Shown here in pieces: positions 45,582-56,339 of a stretch of 64,000 nt of DNA. Position numbers and translations under genes: made by a program. Below the pieces are notes generated by a model. It did no database searches. It saw nothing but the letters and a program-made list of their open reading frames with translations, and had not been told where the DNA came from. This DNA is from Pollenia angustigena (lineage: Eukaryota > Arthropoda > Insecta > Diptera > Polleniidae), in the NCBI GenBank assembly GCA_930367215.1, contig OV884056.1, positions 89,353,285-89,417,284 on the forward strand. Reading direction: 5' to 3'. Numbering within the stretch: position 1 is the first letter of the stretch; the number at the start of each line of letters is the position of its first letter.

Positions 45582-46355
45582 CCCAACAAACACGGAGGTT
45601 AGATTTCAAATTGAAAATGATTTGAAATCAAACGTTTTCTCAAACGACAAACGTTTGATAATGATTTGAAAATCATAGCGTTCTCCACAAAAAGGGGAAA
45701 TTGAAAAATGCCTTTATTTTCAACTTGCTTTCAAACGTAATTCTCAAATGTTTTTCAAATGTGGATTATAATACAATGTGGAACATAAATAAAAATATTT
45801 TATATATTTTCAATTTAAATTTATTATTTATTTAAATAAACTGTGAGATAAACATTCGGCACCATAGCTCTAATTCTTGGAAAGACAAACTACTTGGCTC
45901 CCTTGTATTTTGAGGATTGGCCCACCGCGATCGTTCAACAAACTTTCTTCACTTTCCCGTTTTATTTATCTTTTTTTGTCGTATTTTTAATCATTGTAAT
46001 TACTTACAAATAATTTCTATTTTTCACAAGAAATAAGCTGTTCTCTATATATTTAAATTTATTTTTAACAGAAAAACACATGTAACCACAAAGTAAAAAA
46101 TGTAACTTTAATCGCCATTTTTAATGATTACATTTATTTTTCGCTTAAGTATTGCCAAGTTTATTTTTGATTGGAAATTAACATTTGACAAACATTTGAC
46201 ATCAAATTGATAACACATTTGAATGTTTATTTTCAAATCATTATCAATTTGAATTTAAATGTTAAATCAAGCAATTGAAAAACGTTTGAGAATTGTGTTT
46301 GATGTCAAATGATAAAGTCATTTCCTATCAAAGGTTTGACTTCGTGTTTGTTGGG
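45582..46355. mobile_element. CCCAACAAACACG-ended MITE, AT duplication
   Basis: Terminal CCCAACAAACACG is perfectly inverted at the right end, with AT outside both (45580-45581, 46356-46357). Inner arms share TTTGAAAATGATTTGA-type and AAACGTTTGA words. No gene. Confidence 0.75.
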
Positions 46356-46357
46356 AT

Positions 46358-47039
46358 TGTGCATTAACTATATGGCTGAATAAAAATTGAATTATTATGC
46401 ACCATAAATTAAGGCATACTTTAAGGTGCTACAATAAATTAAGTTATCTATAACGAAAATTCAGTATTTACAGTGGGGTGGAAGTACAATTATGCACAAC
46501 AATTTTAACATATCATCTGTTCATTGATTTTTATACTAGAAGTGTGCAACTAATACAATAACAATTTAAACTAATAAAATAACTAACAAATACTAAATAA
46601 CTTATCAATAAAAGACTAAAGTTAATTTCGTAACAACAATTCTAACCTATATTTTTCGAGACATTTGCAACTTAAAAAGATACAATTTTCTCACATTGTT
46701 ATAAATTTATGTTTTATGACTACACTATTACGGTATAACTTTGTATAACTAAATTAGAACAAATTTTTAGACAATATCGTGGGGTTTAATGTTAATGTAA
46801 GAATGTTTTTTACCTGTTAGCCACATTAAGTGGCTATTTTAGTATTTATAAACATTAATTTTTGCATTCTCTTGGGCTTTGGAGATACTCTAAGGAACAT
46901 AATCTCAATATATCAAAAAGGGTTCTGGTTTGCTGCAGTGTTTTACAAGTTGAGATAATTTAAATTTAAGAAACTGTGGTTTGGCTTAAATTAACCCGTT
47001 ATCGGCCGGCTATTTCCTGTCGCTTATCTCTTAGAGAAA
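46358..47039. other. No recognised feature
   Basis: AT-rich sequence with no inverted ends, tandem repeats or supported coding frame that I can see. Confidence 0.3.
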
Positions 47040-47290
47040 TGGCTGAGAAGTTTAAGCATTACAATCATTTGTGTCCCAGGGTGCAGGGCCATGGAGGATA
47101 AAATTGCGATATATGAGCCTGCAGGACTTGATACCCCGCTACGTGCCCCACTGGATTTCAAACTTCGGCGAATGGCTATCGATACTGCAAATTTCTGATA
47201 AGCAAAGACGAAAACGAAGAAGACATCATAGAACCACTCCTATTTCTTTGCCCTGCACTGGCGCGAAGACAGCCTAGTTGGCGAGGTTAG
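47040..47290 (+). pseudogene. Possible LINE C-terminal remnant
   Basis: One frame reads SKDENEEDIIEPLLFLCPAL and then ARRQ, resembling the EDTIEHLL-CPALARRR tail that follows the RNase H or zinc-knuckle region of some LINE proteins. It is short and alone, and the overlapping 68-codon frame (47071-47277) is in another phase. Confidence 0.35.
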
Positions 47291-47679
47291 GTGGGAAAGG
47301 ATATCAAAACGGCTATTTTAGAAAATTTTAACTTTTGTTTTTAATCCATTTTCAGTGACAACATTTTTTCGCACAAAATTATACGGAACTATATAAAAGT
47401 TTTTATCAAACAATTAATAAGTTTAGTGGAATATTATTGCAGAGACTAAAAAGAACAAACGTTTGGAATATTCCTGCCAATTATTCGCTAACTGGTTGAA
47501 GTTTGCAAAAATTTAATTTCATATTTTAGTCTATGTTTGTTTACATACGAAGTTTTCAAATCTTTAATAAATTTAGTCGTTAAATTTACAAAGCATGCTA
47601 AATATTTCAAACGTTTTCTAATTTTAGTTTAGCAATTCATTGAATTTAATAAAAAAATGTTAGCGCCACCTTTTGGATT

Positions 47680-48117
47680 GTACCGAAGGCGAAGGACGTG
47701 TATCAAAAAATACTGACTGGACACAATTTGCCCCAGGGCCCGTCGATGTCACTCCACACAACAGAGCTAGAACACTCGACTCTTACTTAAGAGCTAAAGC
47801 TCCACTGATGAAAAACAGAGAGTTCTGACATTTAGCAACATCATCTAGATAGATTCTTCAGCAATCCTAACTTGCCATCAGACCTTGGAGACTTAAGATC
47901 TGCCTACCCGCGAACTTGGACATAATCAAAAGTCTACGTAATGCTCCAGAAAAAGCATCACCAACAACCAGACCGGAACCGAAGCCCACAGAAAAGAATA
48001 TAGAATTTCTGGTCAGCCGCGATCTTCAAATGACCTGTGAATTCCAACCCTGCCGAGCAAAGGGTATTATTTGCACTTATATTCACCAGAGATGTGACCC
48101 CTTAGATGTAAAGTGTT
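47680..48117 (+). other. GC-richer decayed coding-like stretch, unassigned
   Basis: Open runs such as WIVPKAKDVYQKILTGHNL and LPSDLGDLRSAYPRTW alternate between frames, suggesting an old retroelement ORF. No family was recognised. The 67-codon frame 47916-48119 is part of it. Confidence 0.3.
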
Positions 48118-48280
48118 AATAGGTACAGGTTGGGAAATAAAACGGCTGTCTTATAATGAAATGTTAAAAATTGGGCCATCATCCTTTGTCATTTATTTAG
48201 TGAAAACTTGGAAAACTTTAACCATGGAACGCTACACTCTTGAACAAAAAATTTTAATGGTGAAAAAGAAATAATACTAA
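48118..48280 (+). pseudogene. Mariner 5' end with transposase start
   Basis: AGGTTGGGAAATAAAACGG near 48126 resembles a mariner end. At 48224 an ATG gives MERYTLEQKILMVKKK, the start of a mariner transposase, followed at once by stops. The rest of the gene is missing. Confidence 0.6.
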
Positions 48281-48384
48281 TGTTGAATTAACAGAGCACA
48301 ATGTTGATTTAAAATCATAGTAAGTTTCTGCAAAAGTATGAACTTTATTTCGTATTAACTTTAAATGAAAATATTAACATAACG

Positions 48385-48446
48385 TAGTTGGAAGTGAGCT
48401 AGTCTTTCAGTGCGAGGGTTGCGGGTTCGATTACCGCCAGAGACAC
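48385..48446 (+). repeat. tRNA-derived SINE-like head
   Basis: Contains AAGTGAGCTAGTCTTTCAG, then GCGGGTTCGATTACCGC, a T-arm with 4 of 5 stem pairs and a TTCGATT loop. It ends GCCAGAGACA. A second copy is at 62857-62930. The 5' half does not fold as a full tRNA. Confidence 0.5.
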
Positions 48447-48479
48447 TGTTCTGTTTCACTACAACGGGCTGAAGGTCTA

Positions 48480-48850
48480 CGTTACTACTGCTTGGTTAAC
48501 TGAGTTAGAACATAATTTTGCCCGCACCACAAAAATATTGGTCTTAGAACCACCTTAAAGTATACCGATCGACTCAGAATCACTTTCTGAGTCGAACAAA
48601 CGATGTCCGTCCGGCTGGCAGGCTTGCTGTCCATGTAACCTTGTTCGCAAAGTGCAAGCAATTTTGGAGATAATTGGATACAATTTGGTACAAAGGTTCC
48701 TATCGGCACAAGGACCAAGCCTTTTTAAAATGGGCCGAATCGTAGGACGACGAGGGAAGATAGGGGGAAATTTCTTCCTCTCAGAAGCTATCAAACGGAT
48801 TTTAATAAAATTTAAATCATTGCACTATGTTTCAAACACCTCCTTTTTCC
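48480..48850 (-). repeat. Copy of the 15998-16692 repeat family
   Basis: Reverse complement carries CTTGTGCCGATAGGAACC, CCGGACGGACATCG and TATACTTTAAGGTGG-type blocks seen at 16440-16620. It continues to ACCTCCTTTTTCCGTGCGAA, also found at 55538-55555. Confidence 0.55.
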
Positions 48851-49337
48851 GTGCGAAATTAATAACTTTTCAAACCTTCAAATTTTTGGAGCCACATTGA
48901 GAGAGAAGCTACAGACGGGCATTTTTGGATAAATCTAAAAAAAAATTAACCCATTCGTGACCAATTAGACTAGGCCTGCCATACGTCCTGGTTTTCCAGG
49001 ATTGTCCTGGTTTTAGACTACTTGTCCTGGTGTCCTGGTCCACTATTAAATTGTCCTGGTTTTTTGTACAGGTCAAGACAAACAAATTTGTTTTTTGCTT
49101 TAGTTGTTAACAAAGGTTAAAATTTCTGTTATAACACTGCTAACATAAGGTAACTGTAATAAGAACTTTAATTAAATTCAACTGTTATCTGGTGGAAAGC
49201 TGGTAAAAGCTTTCAATAATATTAGATGATAGTCAATCCTCTTTCAAATTTTGTTTTAACTAGTGGCTGTAAAAAGTTATAACGTGTAAACAACTTTTAT
49301 AAGTAATCGAAAACCGATAACAAATTGCTTTCTCTAA

Positions 49338-49520
49338 GGCAGCCCATACACGTTTCAATTCAATTGTCAACTGAGTCGGTCGTTGTCCAAATCAAAGCGT
49401 GTATGGCCTTTCAATTGATTAGTTTGACAGTTGTCCAGTTGGTTGAAGAAAAATCAAAAGAGTTTGATTTTTTTCAAGCTGAGTACTTAGTCTGCTCAAT
49501 GGACAAAAGAAACTCGTTAA
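49338..49520 (+). repeat. Second copy of the 43645-43804 repeat
   Basis: GCAGCCCATACACGTTTCAA and GCGTGTATGGCCTTTCAATT bound the 70-bp palindrome; downstream TCAAAAGAGTTTGATTTTTT matches the other copy. Confidence 0.5.
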
Positions 49521-49717
49521 AGACTGAAACACTGGAGAGTATTATTCAATGTAAGTTTGATTGATGCTACCTGTTTTATAACTATACCAAAGTCCGAAAC
49601 GAAGTTCTAGTAAAAGTGCAATCTTCTGAAAATTGTTTTAGTTTAGAAAATTTTAAGCTCAATTTTTTATTATTTTTCATCGTTTTTATGTACATCAAGT
49701 TGGATGGTTTTTACATA

Positions 49718-49978
49718 TCGCACCCTAAATATTAAAGGGTATTAACTCAAAATTCTTAAATTTTGAGGAGAGCCAAAAAACTGTTTATGTAAAAATGGTG
49801 ATAATATTAAAAAAAAAAAAAAAAATTAGTTCCCTTATTAAAAAAGTCAAATTTGAAGAAAGTTTTGCTATGCCTTTTTCAATTTTGTAAGTAGCTAGAC
49901 ATGTGAAATGAGAATAAATTTGTGAAAAGTCATTTTTGAAAAATTTTGAGTTGTGACCCTTTAGTATTTAGGGTGCGA
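49718..49978. mobile_element. TA-flanked MITE nested in the hAT copy
   Basis: Inverted ends TCGCACCCTAAATAYTAAAG continue to AACTCAAAAT. TA lies outside both (49716-49717, 49979-49980). 261 bp, no gene. Confidence 0.7.
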
Positions 49979-50222
49979 TATACTACATATGTACATATGT
50001 ATTAAAAAAAAACTTTTCCGTTGGTATAATTTTTTATCCATTTTTTCCATGTGTCCTGGTTGATAGGTTCAAACATCTGGCAGCCCTAAATTAGACGCAA
50101 AAAAAGTCAATTTATTTCATTATTATTTTTTATTAAAAAAATCATATTACTTTAGTTTTCAGTCAAATTGATTGTATTAGTTAACTGCAATTTATTTTCT
50201 AGACACATGTGACATCAAATAT

Positions 50223-51716
50223 TTATTGAACTTTTGTCGAAATTATTGGATCGGATGTATCTAAAGCTCTGTTGAAATCATCCAGAAGGTTGTTAGTTCT
50301 GCTGTTTTTGCGAGCATGATGCAATCTGTCGGATTTACAAATCTTGTGGCGTGATTCAGACGCCGATTCGCTAAAAACACCAATTGGCAGTATAAAGTTC
50401 TCTATAACCTGCTTCGAATAAATTAATGCCTTGTGAACGGTGGAGGGAGGTCATTGATAGCCAACGGCACAAATCTTGTATCATTTTTGCTCTCTGGAAG
50501 CAGTATGTTTCAAACTTGTTTGGGTTTATGGGAAAGTTATACGATAAACATATCAATATAATTTTTAAGCGAAAAATTATATTATGGTTAACATCAGTGA
50601 TATCAGTGAAAATAACATCACTAGAGAAAGCTCCACGGGCTGTACTCTCGTCGTTGGAGCTTCCGAAGCCACCAACTTTAGGCATATCCACCCGAAGACT
50701 CAGCTCCCTCCAAAAAGCATTTTGAATTTCTTCTTTTATCTTTAAAACTTTAAGTTTGTGATCCTCTGACCGTATTTGCCATTTTTCTACTTAACATTTA
50801 TAGCCTAAATGTAAAATGAACTAAAACCATGTTAGGGATTTAGTCCAAATTGGACTCTTTTGCACGAAATCTTTCACATGAATATTCAGTTATACCAAGG
50901 AAGTCCGTTTGCGTCGCACCACAGATAGGACAAACTTGAGTAGATTTAGTCCCCGTCAAAATATTTAAAATTTTTCCATCTATTAATGTTAGATATAACT
51001 TGAACGATATTTGTACCGTTTTTCCATTGCCAATATGTATAAGTAAATTTGCTAAAGCATCAATTGCTTTTCTTAAGTCCAATTTTCTCTCAAAATAGAT
51101 TCCTTCTTTTTCTCAACGAATTCAACAAATTATAAAGGAGCTCTTGCTACGGTCTCGACTTCTCAACTTCTCGTCGGCATTTTGGCTTCGGAGCTAGAAT
51201 TTGGTAATAGTGGGGATATATGTCACAGTTTTTCGATTTACTTTCACGACGTATTGCTTTATACTGTGCTGTTGTGAAACTGTTTTCTTTGAAAAAAGCT
51301 AACGCTTCATCTGCAGAAAGAGGAATTGGCTTAGGTTGACTTTCTGAGTACATCTTTTTAATTTTGGAAAGTGTTGTTGGACTTGTTCTTTAAGAACAGC
51401 AGCTCAGTTAGCATTTCCTTCCTTCCTAGGTGAGGTTGCTGCTGCTTGTACAAGTAAATCAGTTTCCCCTAATATAGCCGTTGAAAGCTCCGCTGCTGCT
51501 CTTCTTATCCCATATTCCGACTTTTTGCAAAATGGAACCTCTAGACTTCCCACAGTGGAAGAAGTAGTTTTAAAAGCTGATGTTTTAATTTGGAAAGATA
51601 TCTCGCTATTTTGCCATGCAAAGTTTTCATTTCGAAACCGATTTTCTCTTCTTCCAATTTTTATCCATTTTGTTTCTAGATACTTGCAGAAACGAACTTT
51701 ATTTAAGACATATTAG
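50223..51716 (-). pseudogene. Transib-like (RAG1-related) transposase relic
   Basis: Four minus-strand blocks lie in order. 51716-51407 is an open frame without an ATG, including FAWQNSEISFQIKTSAFK and KSEYGIRRAAAELSTAI. About 51406-51147 holds LLFLRTSPTTLSKIKK, PLSADEALAFFKENSFTTAQ and CDIYPHYYQILAPKPKCR. 51082-50840 holds ISFKLYLTLIDGKILNILTG and TQVCPICGAT. 50691-50223 holds GGFGSSNDESTARGAF, then in another frame HKALIYSKQVIENFILPIG, VFSESASESRHK, HHARKNSRTNNLLDDF and a TAA. Asp in LIDGK, the CxxC and the Glu-rich SESASES correspond to Transib/RAG1 catalytic Asp2, zinc site and catalytic Glu regions as I know them. The stretch expected to hold Asp1 is deleted near 51100-51147. Chapaev-type is a less likely alternative. 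Confidence 0.55.
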
Positions 51717-52264
51717 ACAAGGATATAATTTTTTGAGTTCTCAGTTTTAAACAAATTTCAAAAACTTCGATTTTTTATTTCAAAGCATAGGAATCTGCAA
51801 AAAATGATATTATTCAGATTTCGCAACATTACGCAATATCCCAGCGGGAAAATAAGGAATTGATTACATAAATAACTAAAAAAATAATGCATTATTTTCG
51901 AAAGAATAATAATGCATTCATGGGAATCGAGAAGGTAAATTTATGATTTGATTACCACGTATATTCCACATTTGCACAACAAGGAATGTATTGTTTCTTT
52001 TCGTAACAATTATTCGTGATTTTTCTTCCGTTCGTGACAATTATTCTTTTTTTTTTTTAATTATTTAAGTCATTCCCAGTATGCATTTAAATAATTTATT
52101 ACAATCCTAGGACATGTTCTGTGTTAAGAGTAATGAGTTCTGGAATCAAATATCAATCAATATTTTTTTTTTTTTTTTTTCCTTTAACCTAATATTATTT
52201 TTTGTCCTGCCAGTGCCAGACAAAAATTTTCTTCATCGCGGGTTCTGTTCACTTTTATAGGTGT

Positions 52265-54069
52265 TTATCGCTCATCTAATTGGATAAGTGCTGCAGTGTC
52301 TCTTCTTCTTAAGCGAGTGTGGCCGCTATCATTTAAAATATTTCGTGCTAGTGGGTTCGGGTGCAATTCGAGCCTTTTTAAGTATTTTACTGCATATTTC
52401 GTAATCATAGTTTTAACTAATGGAACATTGAGATCCTTGTGAATATTTGAGTTTTTAACATACCAAGGGGCAGCTGTGATTATTCGAAGTAGTTTATTTT
52501 GGCGCCTTTGAATTTTTTCGATATTAGAGGCCGAGGCAGTGCCCCATAACTGAATACCATAGCACCAGATTGGCTTGTAAAGAAGAAGTTTGCAGTCGAG
52601 ACTAAGGACAGAGTTTCTTCCAATAAGCCAATGCATTTGGATGGCTTTTAGTTTCATTTGAGTTAATTTTGCCTCTATATGGGTTTCCACGTTAAACGGC
52701 GATCTAGATGAATACCGAGGTATTTTACATGCGAATTTTGAGGTATTATTTGATTATTGATTTTAATAGGGGGGCATGATTCCCGACGCAAGGTGAATGT
52801 TATATGTCCGCATTTTTGTTCATTGACCTCTATCCTCCATTGCTTTAACCATAGTTCGAGTTGAAATATATGATCCTGTAGGTATCGAGATGCTTCTTGA
52901 CGGTTTTCGTGCACGCTCAAAAAAGCTGTATCATCAGCAAATGTTGAAGTTTGTGTGTAGTTGTTTGTTGGCATATCCGAGGTATATATTAAGTATAAAA
53001 GTGGGCCCAGGAAGCTTCCCTGAGGCATTCCAGCGTCAATTTGCTGAGGAGAGCTTAAATAATCACCTTCTTTAATAATAAACTTTCGACCGACTTAGTA
53101 GCTTTCTAACAGCTTGTGTGTGTTTACTGGTAAGTTTAGCTTCAATTTATGTAATAAGCCTTCATGCCAGACTTTATCGAAAGCTTGAGAAACATCGATG
53201 AAGAGAGCGGAACAATATTTTTTTCCTTCAAAGGCTTTTCTTATTGCGTTTACTATACGATGGGTTTGCTCAATTGTGCTGTGTTCTCTTCTAAAGCCGA
53301 ATTGGTGGTTAGGAATACATCTATTGTCATTTAAAATTGGGGTTAATTTTGACGCTAACAGCTTCTCAAACAGCTTTGATATATTAGAAAGTAAGCTTAT
53401 AGGCCTATATGACTCAACTTTTGTGTGATCCTTTCCAGGTTTAGGTATCATGGTGACTAAGGAAACCTTCTACTTTTGAGGATAGTATTCAAGGCGTAAA
53501 ATAGCATTAAAAATTAAAAGAATAATTTTCTTTGCTATGCTGGGTAGCTCCAAAAGCATTTTGTTGCTGATCTTGTCAAAACCAGGAGCCTTCTTGGGGT
53601 TTAAATCACAAATAGCCTTTTCGATTTCTCTTATCTCAAATCTTAGCGGAACAGCTGCTCTAGCAGCAACAGGTGGTAACTCGACCGCAATATCGTGAGA
53701 TATGTTTGGGGTAAATACGTTTTTTAAATGATTGACAAACAGATTTCCTTTTTCAACATCATTTCTTGCCCAACTTCCATTCAAGTTTCTTAATGGTGGT
53801 TTAGAAACAACTGGCCTTTTGAGATTTCTAGCTGCACGCCATAATGAGTAGTCTGATTGTGGGGCTGCATCAAGTTCCTTAAGATATTTTTCCAGAGAAG
53901 CCGTTTTCTTAGTCTGCAGTAACTTTCTTAGTCTTTTTGTACACTCTTTAAGTAAGTTCTTAAGTTGAGGGGATCTGTTGCCACTCTCTTCGAGCCCTCC
54001 TTTTTTCAGACAGAAGATGCTCGACATCTGTGGAATATATTTTAATAGTTTTTGTTTTTTTGGGGGCAA
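52265..54069 (-). pseudogene. LINE ORF2, reverse transcriptase and thumb
   Basis: In order: KKAPGFDKISNKMLLELP (RT motif 0), a stop at 53470, MIPKPGKDHTKVESYRPISL (motifs 1-2), NHQFGFRREHSTIEQ, FIDVSQAFDKVWH (motif A, catalytic Asp kept), a stop at 53095, GMPQGSFLGPLLYLIYTSDM (motif B'), TFADDTAFLS (motif C, FADD kept), KYLGIHLDRRLTW, then a frameshift near 52685 into HIEAKLTQMKLKAIQMHWLI, YGIQLWGTASASNIEKIQRR and a stop at 52265. At least two stops and three frameshifts make it inactive. The motifs fit the jockey clade. Confidence 0.88.
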
Positions 54070-54093
54070 TATTGGAATGTTGAACAGCTAGTT

Positions 54094-54893
54094 TCAGAAA
54101 ACTGTCAAAATTGTCAATAAGCGATCTACATAATCCGGTGTACAGAGCGGAATATTTTCTGTGCAATGGGTACTCAGATATTTGTTATATTTTAACCAAT
54201 TAATTTGCGTAGCTGTCGTCGGAGGTACAATTCTATTGGGGTTCATTATAGTAACAATTGTAGGTGTTTGGTCGGAAGATAAATCTAGGGAGGCTTCAAC
54301 TTGAATCGTTTCTATGGGAATGTTTTTAACCACGCCGAAATCTATGACATCTGGAATTTTTTGATGATCAGTGGGCCAATATGTTGGTTGTCCGCTCGCT
54401 ACCACATTTAAATCCATTTTAGAAATTATGTTAAATAAAACACGACCCTTTGGTGTTATAAGTCGCGACCCCCAGAGGGTATGTTTAGCGTTATAATCGC
54501 CAGCGGCTAGGAAACACGGTCCTAATGATTTAAAATATTTACAATATTGGTCCTCCGATATTGAAAATCTAGGCGGGGAGTATAACGATGAAATTATTAG
54601 GTTTCTATTTAATTCCTCAACGCAAATGTTCGTTGCCTGGAGATAATCTTCACGATGATCACACATAAGGTAGTGTTTGACTCGGGCCTTTATTAAAATG
54701 GCAGAACCTCCACAAGCTCTATCTCGAGGGTCCTTGGTATCATATAGTATATAACCATTTATTTTAAACGTATTTCTTGAGGTTACATGAGTTTCAGAAA
54801 TCATCATGACATCAATTTGTTTATTTTTAAGAAAGTATTCTAATTCATTTTTATGTTGGCGGAGGCCGTTTGCGTTCCAACAACAAAAAATTT
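54094..54893 (-). pseudogene. LINE ORF2, apurinic-type endonuclease domain
   Basis: From KIFCCWNANGLRQHKNELEY (N-terminal WNANG) the frame is open through VMMISETHVTSRN (catalytic Glu), GGSAILI, ISSLYSPP, LAAGDYNAKHTLWGSR (GDxNAKH catalytic Asp/Asn), IDFGVVKNI and LSSDQTPTIV (SDHxP-like; His is Gln here). The final SDH His normally used in catalysis is thus changed. The frame ends at a stop at 54094; a frameshifted linker (DSFLKLAVQHSN) leads on to the RT. In jockey LINEs this domain nicks the target for priming. Confidence 0.85.
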
Positions 54894-54901
54894 TTAACAG
54901 T

Positions 54902-55086
54902 TCATGGTTTGTTAAGTACAGCTTGCAATAACATCGATTGCATTCTAAGCATTTCCTGCATCATATTACCCATTGTGTTCGTAAAATTATTTACCGTTTG
55001 CACTAATGTTTCCATGGTTTTTTCTAAACGACTTAAATTAGAAAATTGAGTTTCATCATTACTTGGCGAGGCACCTTGCATTGGCT
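54902..55086 (-). pseudogene. LINE ORF1 (gag-like), C-terminal tail
   Basis: The frame reads EPMQGASPSNDETQFSNLSR, LEKTMETLVQTVNNFTNTMG and NMMQEMLRMQSMLLQAV, then NKP-stop. A heptad-like, Met-rich coiled coil at the ORF1 C-terminus follows the position where the zinc knuckles would lie in jockey elements; those are lost with the truncation. The first residues, MQILI, come from flanking DNA. Its TGA overlaps the start of ORF2. Confidence 0.75.
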
Positions 55087-55529
55087 CAATCAATATTTGC
55101 ATTACATTCTCGATTCCTATTGATTACATTTTCCCGCTGGGATGAGATAAATCCTAGTAAATGAACCACACTTTAGTGTATTCAAATCTGTTTACATTTG
55201 GTTTGCCAACATTAACATTTACATGAAATTTAACTTTTAAAAATTATGTTAAAAACTTAATTTTTCCAAAAAAATTTTAAAAATGTTCAAGAATTTATGA
55301 CAGATTATGCTCCATAACAAACTTTTTATAAAATTTTAACACACTTTTCACAATAAATGCTCAAACTTTCGATAAAAAAGTGATATTTTACAACACGAAT
55401 GGAAACAATGACTTTGACTGCGCTCTGTCAAACAGTATTTTGTACTTTTCAAAAAAAGTATCGATTTGTTTGAATTGGAGTATTAGTAACTGGTTGGCAA
55501 AAAAATCAAAGCAATATGGATAGTTTCCA

Positions 55530-55790
55530 AATTTGAATTTCGCACGGAGAAAAGAAGGTGTTTGAAACATAGTGCATTAATAGAAACATATTTATATGGA
55601 CACATAAGCTATGAAGTTTTAAAAATAGGACTACAAGGAGAGGTAGGGGCAATTTCTGCCTGATTTTAATGAAGTTTATAAACATAGATAAATCCATATT
55701 TATATGGACACATAAACATGATGTGTTTTTAAATACTGTGGTGTAGGGCATCATATGGTCGGGCTTGACCGACTATACTTTCTTAATTTT
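55530..55790 (-). repeat. Copy of the GGTCAAGCCCGACC repeat
   Basis: Ends on the right with CATATGGTCGGGCTTGACCG and ACTATACTTTCTTA, the reverse complement of 16003-16045. ATCCATATTTATATGGACAC also matches 16083-16100. Sequence 55144-55529 has nothing recognised. Confidence 0.6.
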
Positions 55791-56026
55791 TTGTAATTGT
55801 ATTTGTAACTCTTATTAAATAAATAAACATTGTTCAATATTAAATCCATAAAATGCTGCTTAACTTGTTTTGTGTAGAAACAACAATAGCAATACAAGAA
55901 GAAAAACTTTTTTTTTTTTATTTGATTTTTAAAATAATTTATAGAAAGAAGAATAAGAACATTTAAAAAATATTTGATTAAGAAACGCTTTTCTTAAAAA
56001 AGAACATTTAAAATAAATTTTGCCCT

Positions 56027-56270
56027 CGCCCTAGATTTTATCCTGGCTACGCCCATGTATTCGTGTATTGTCATCGGGAATATGCATGCATGCAAAGTTT
56101 CATCCATTTGCATTGAGTAAAAAGCGGTCAAAAAAGCATTTTACAAAAAAAAATTTTTTTCACCCCCCCCCCCCTAGATTTCATCCTGGCTACGCCCATG
56201 TATTCGTCATCCGGAATATGTATGCCTGAAAAGTTTCAGCCATTTGCATTGAGTTTAAGGCGGTTAAATT
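56027..56270 (+). repeat. Two tandem copies of a about 145-bp unit
   Basis: CCTAGATTTTATCCTGGCTA and CGCCCATGTATTCGT at 56030-56065 recur at 56172-56210; both copies continue to GGAATATG, AAGTTTCA(T/G)CCATTTGCATT and GAGT...CGGT. A C run (56163-56175) opens the second. Confidence 0.65.
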
Positions 56271-56339
56271 AACGTTGCAAGATTTGATTTTCCGAAGAGA
56301 AGCTAAAGAAAAGGTTTTCAAAATTCCCGTATTCTTTTT

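Larger units (their letters stand above)
48971..50088. mobile_element. hAT element, 1118 bp, AATTAGAC duplication
   Basis: Ends TAGGCCTGCCATACGTCCTG and inverted TAGGGCTGCCAGATG. The 8-bp duplication AATTAGAC is exact (48963-48970, 50089-50096). Five GTCCTGG words lie in 48985-49059 and one at 50053, probable transposase-binding subterminal repeats. There is no transposase; the frame at 49325-49564 lies over the 49338-49520 repeat. Confidence 0.9.
52166..55086 (-). mobile_element. Jockey-type LINE, 5'-truncated, 2.9 kb
   Basis: An A tail (T run 52166-52180 on plus) and a 12-bp duplication CAATCAATATTT (52154-52165, 55087-55098) delimit the insertion. The 5' truncation falls inside ORF1. It carries the end of ORF1, an APE endonuclease and a reverse transcriptase, all interrupted. 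It sits inside the CCCAGCGGG MITE. Confidence 0.9.
51840..55141. mobile_element. CCCAGCGGGAAAAT-ended MITE holding a LINE
   Basis: CCCAGCGGGAAAAT is perfectly inverted at both ends, with AT outside (51838-51839, 55142-55143). Inner words TGATTACA and GGGAATCGAGAA also match. Without the LINE it is about 370 bp. Shares CCCARC ends and 2-bp duplication with 22217 and 45582. Confidence 0.78.

Noticed and set aside
51525..51716. 63-codon plus-strand frame
   Set aside because: It is the shadow of the longer minus-strand Transib-like frame, which lacks an ATG.
53198..53428. 76-codon plus-strand frame
   Set aside because: Antisense shadow of the LINE reverse transcriptase.
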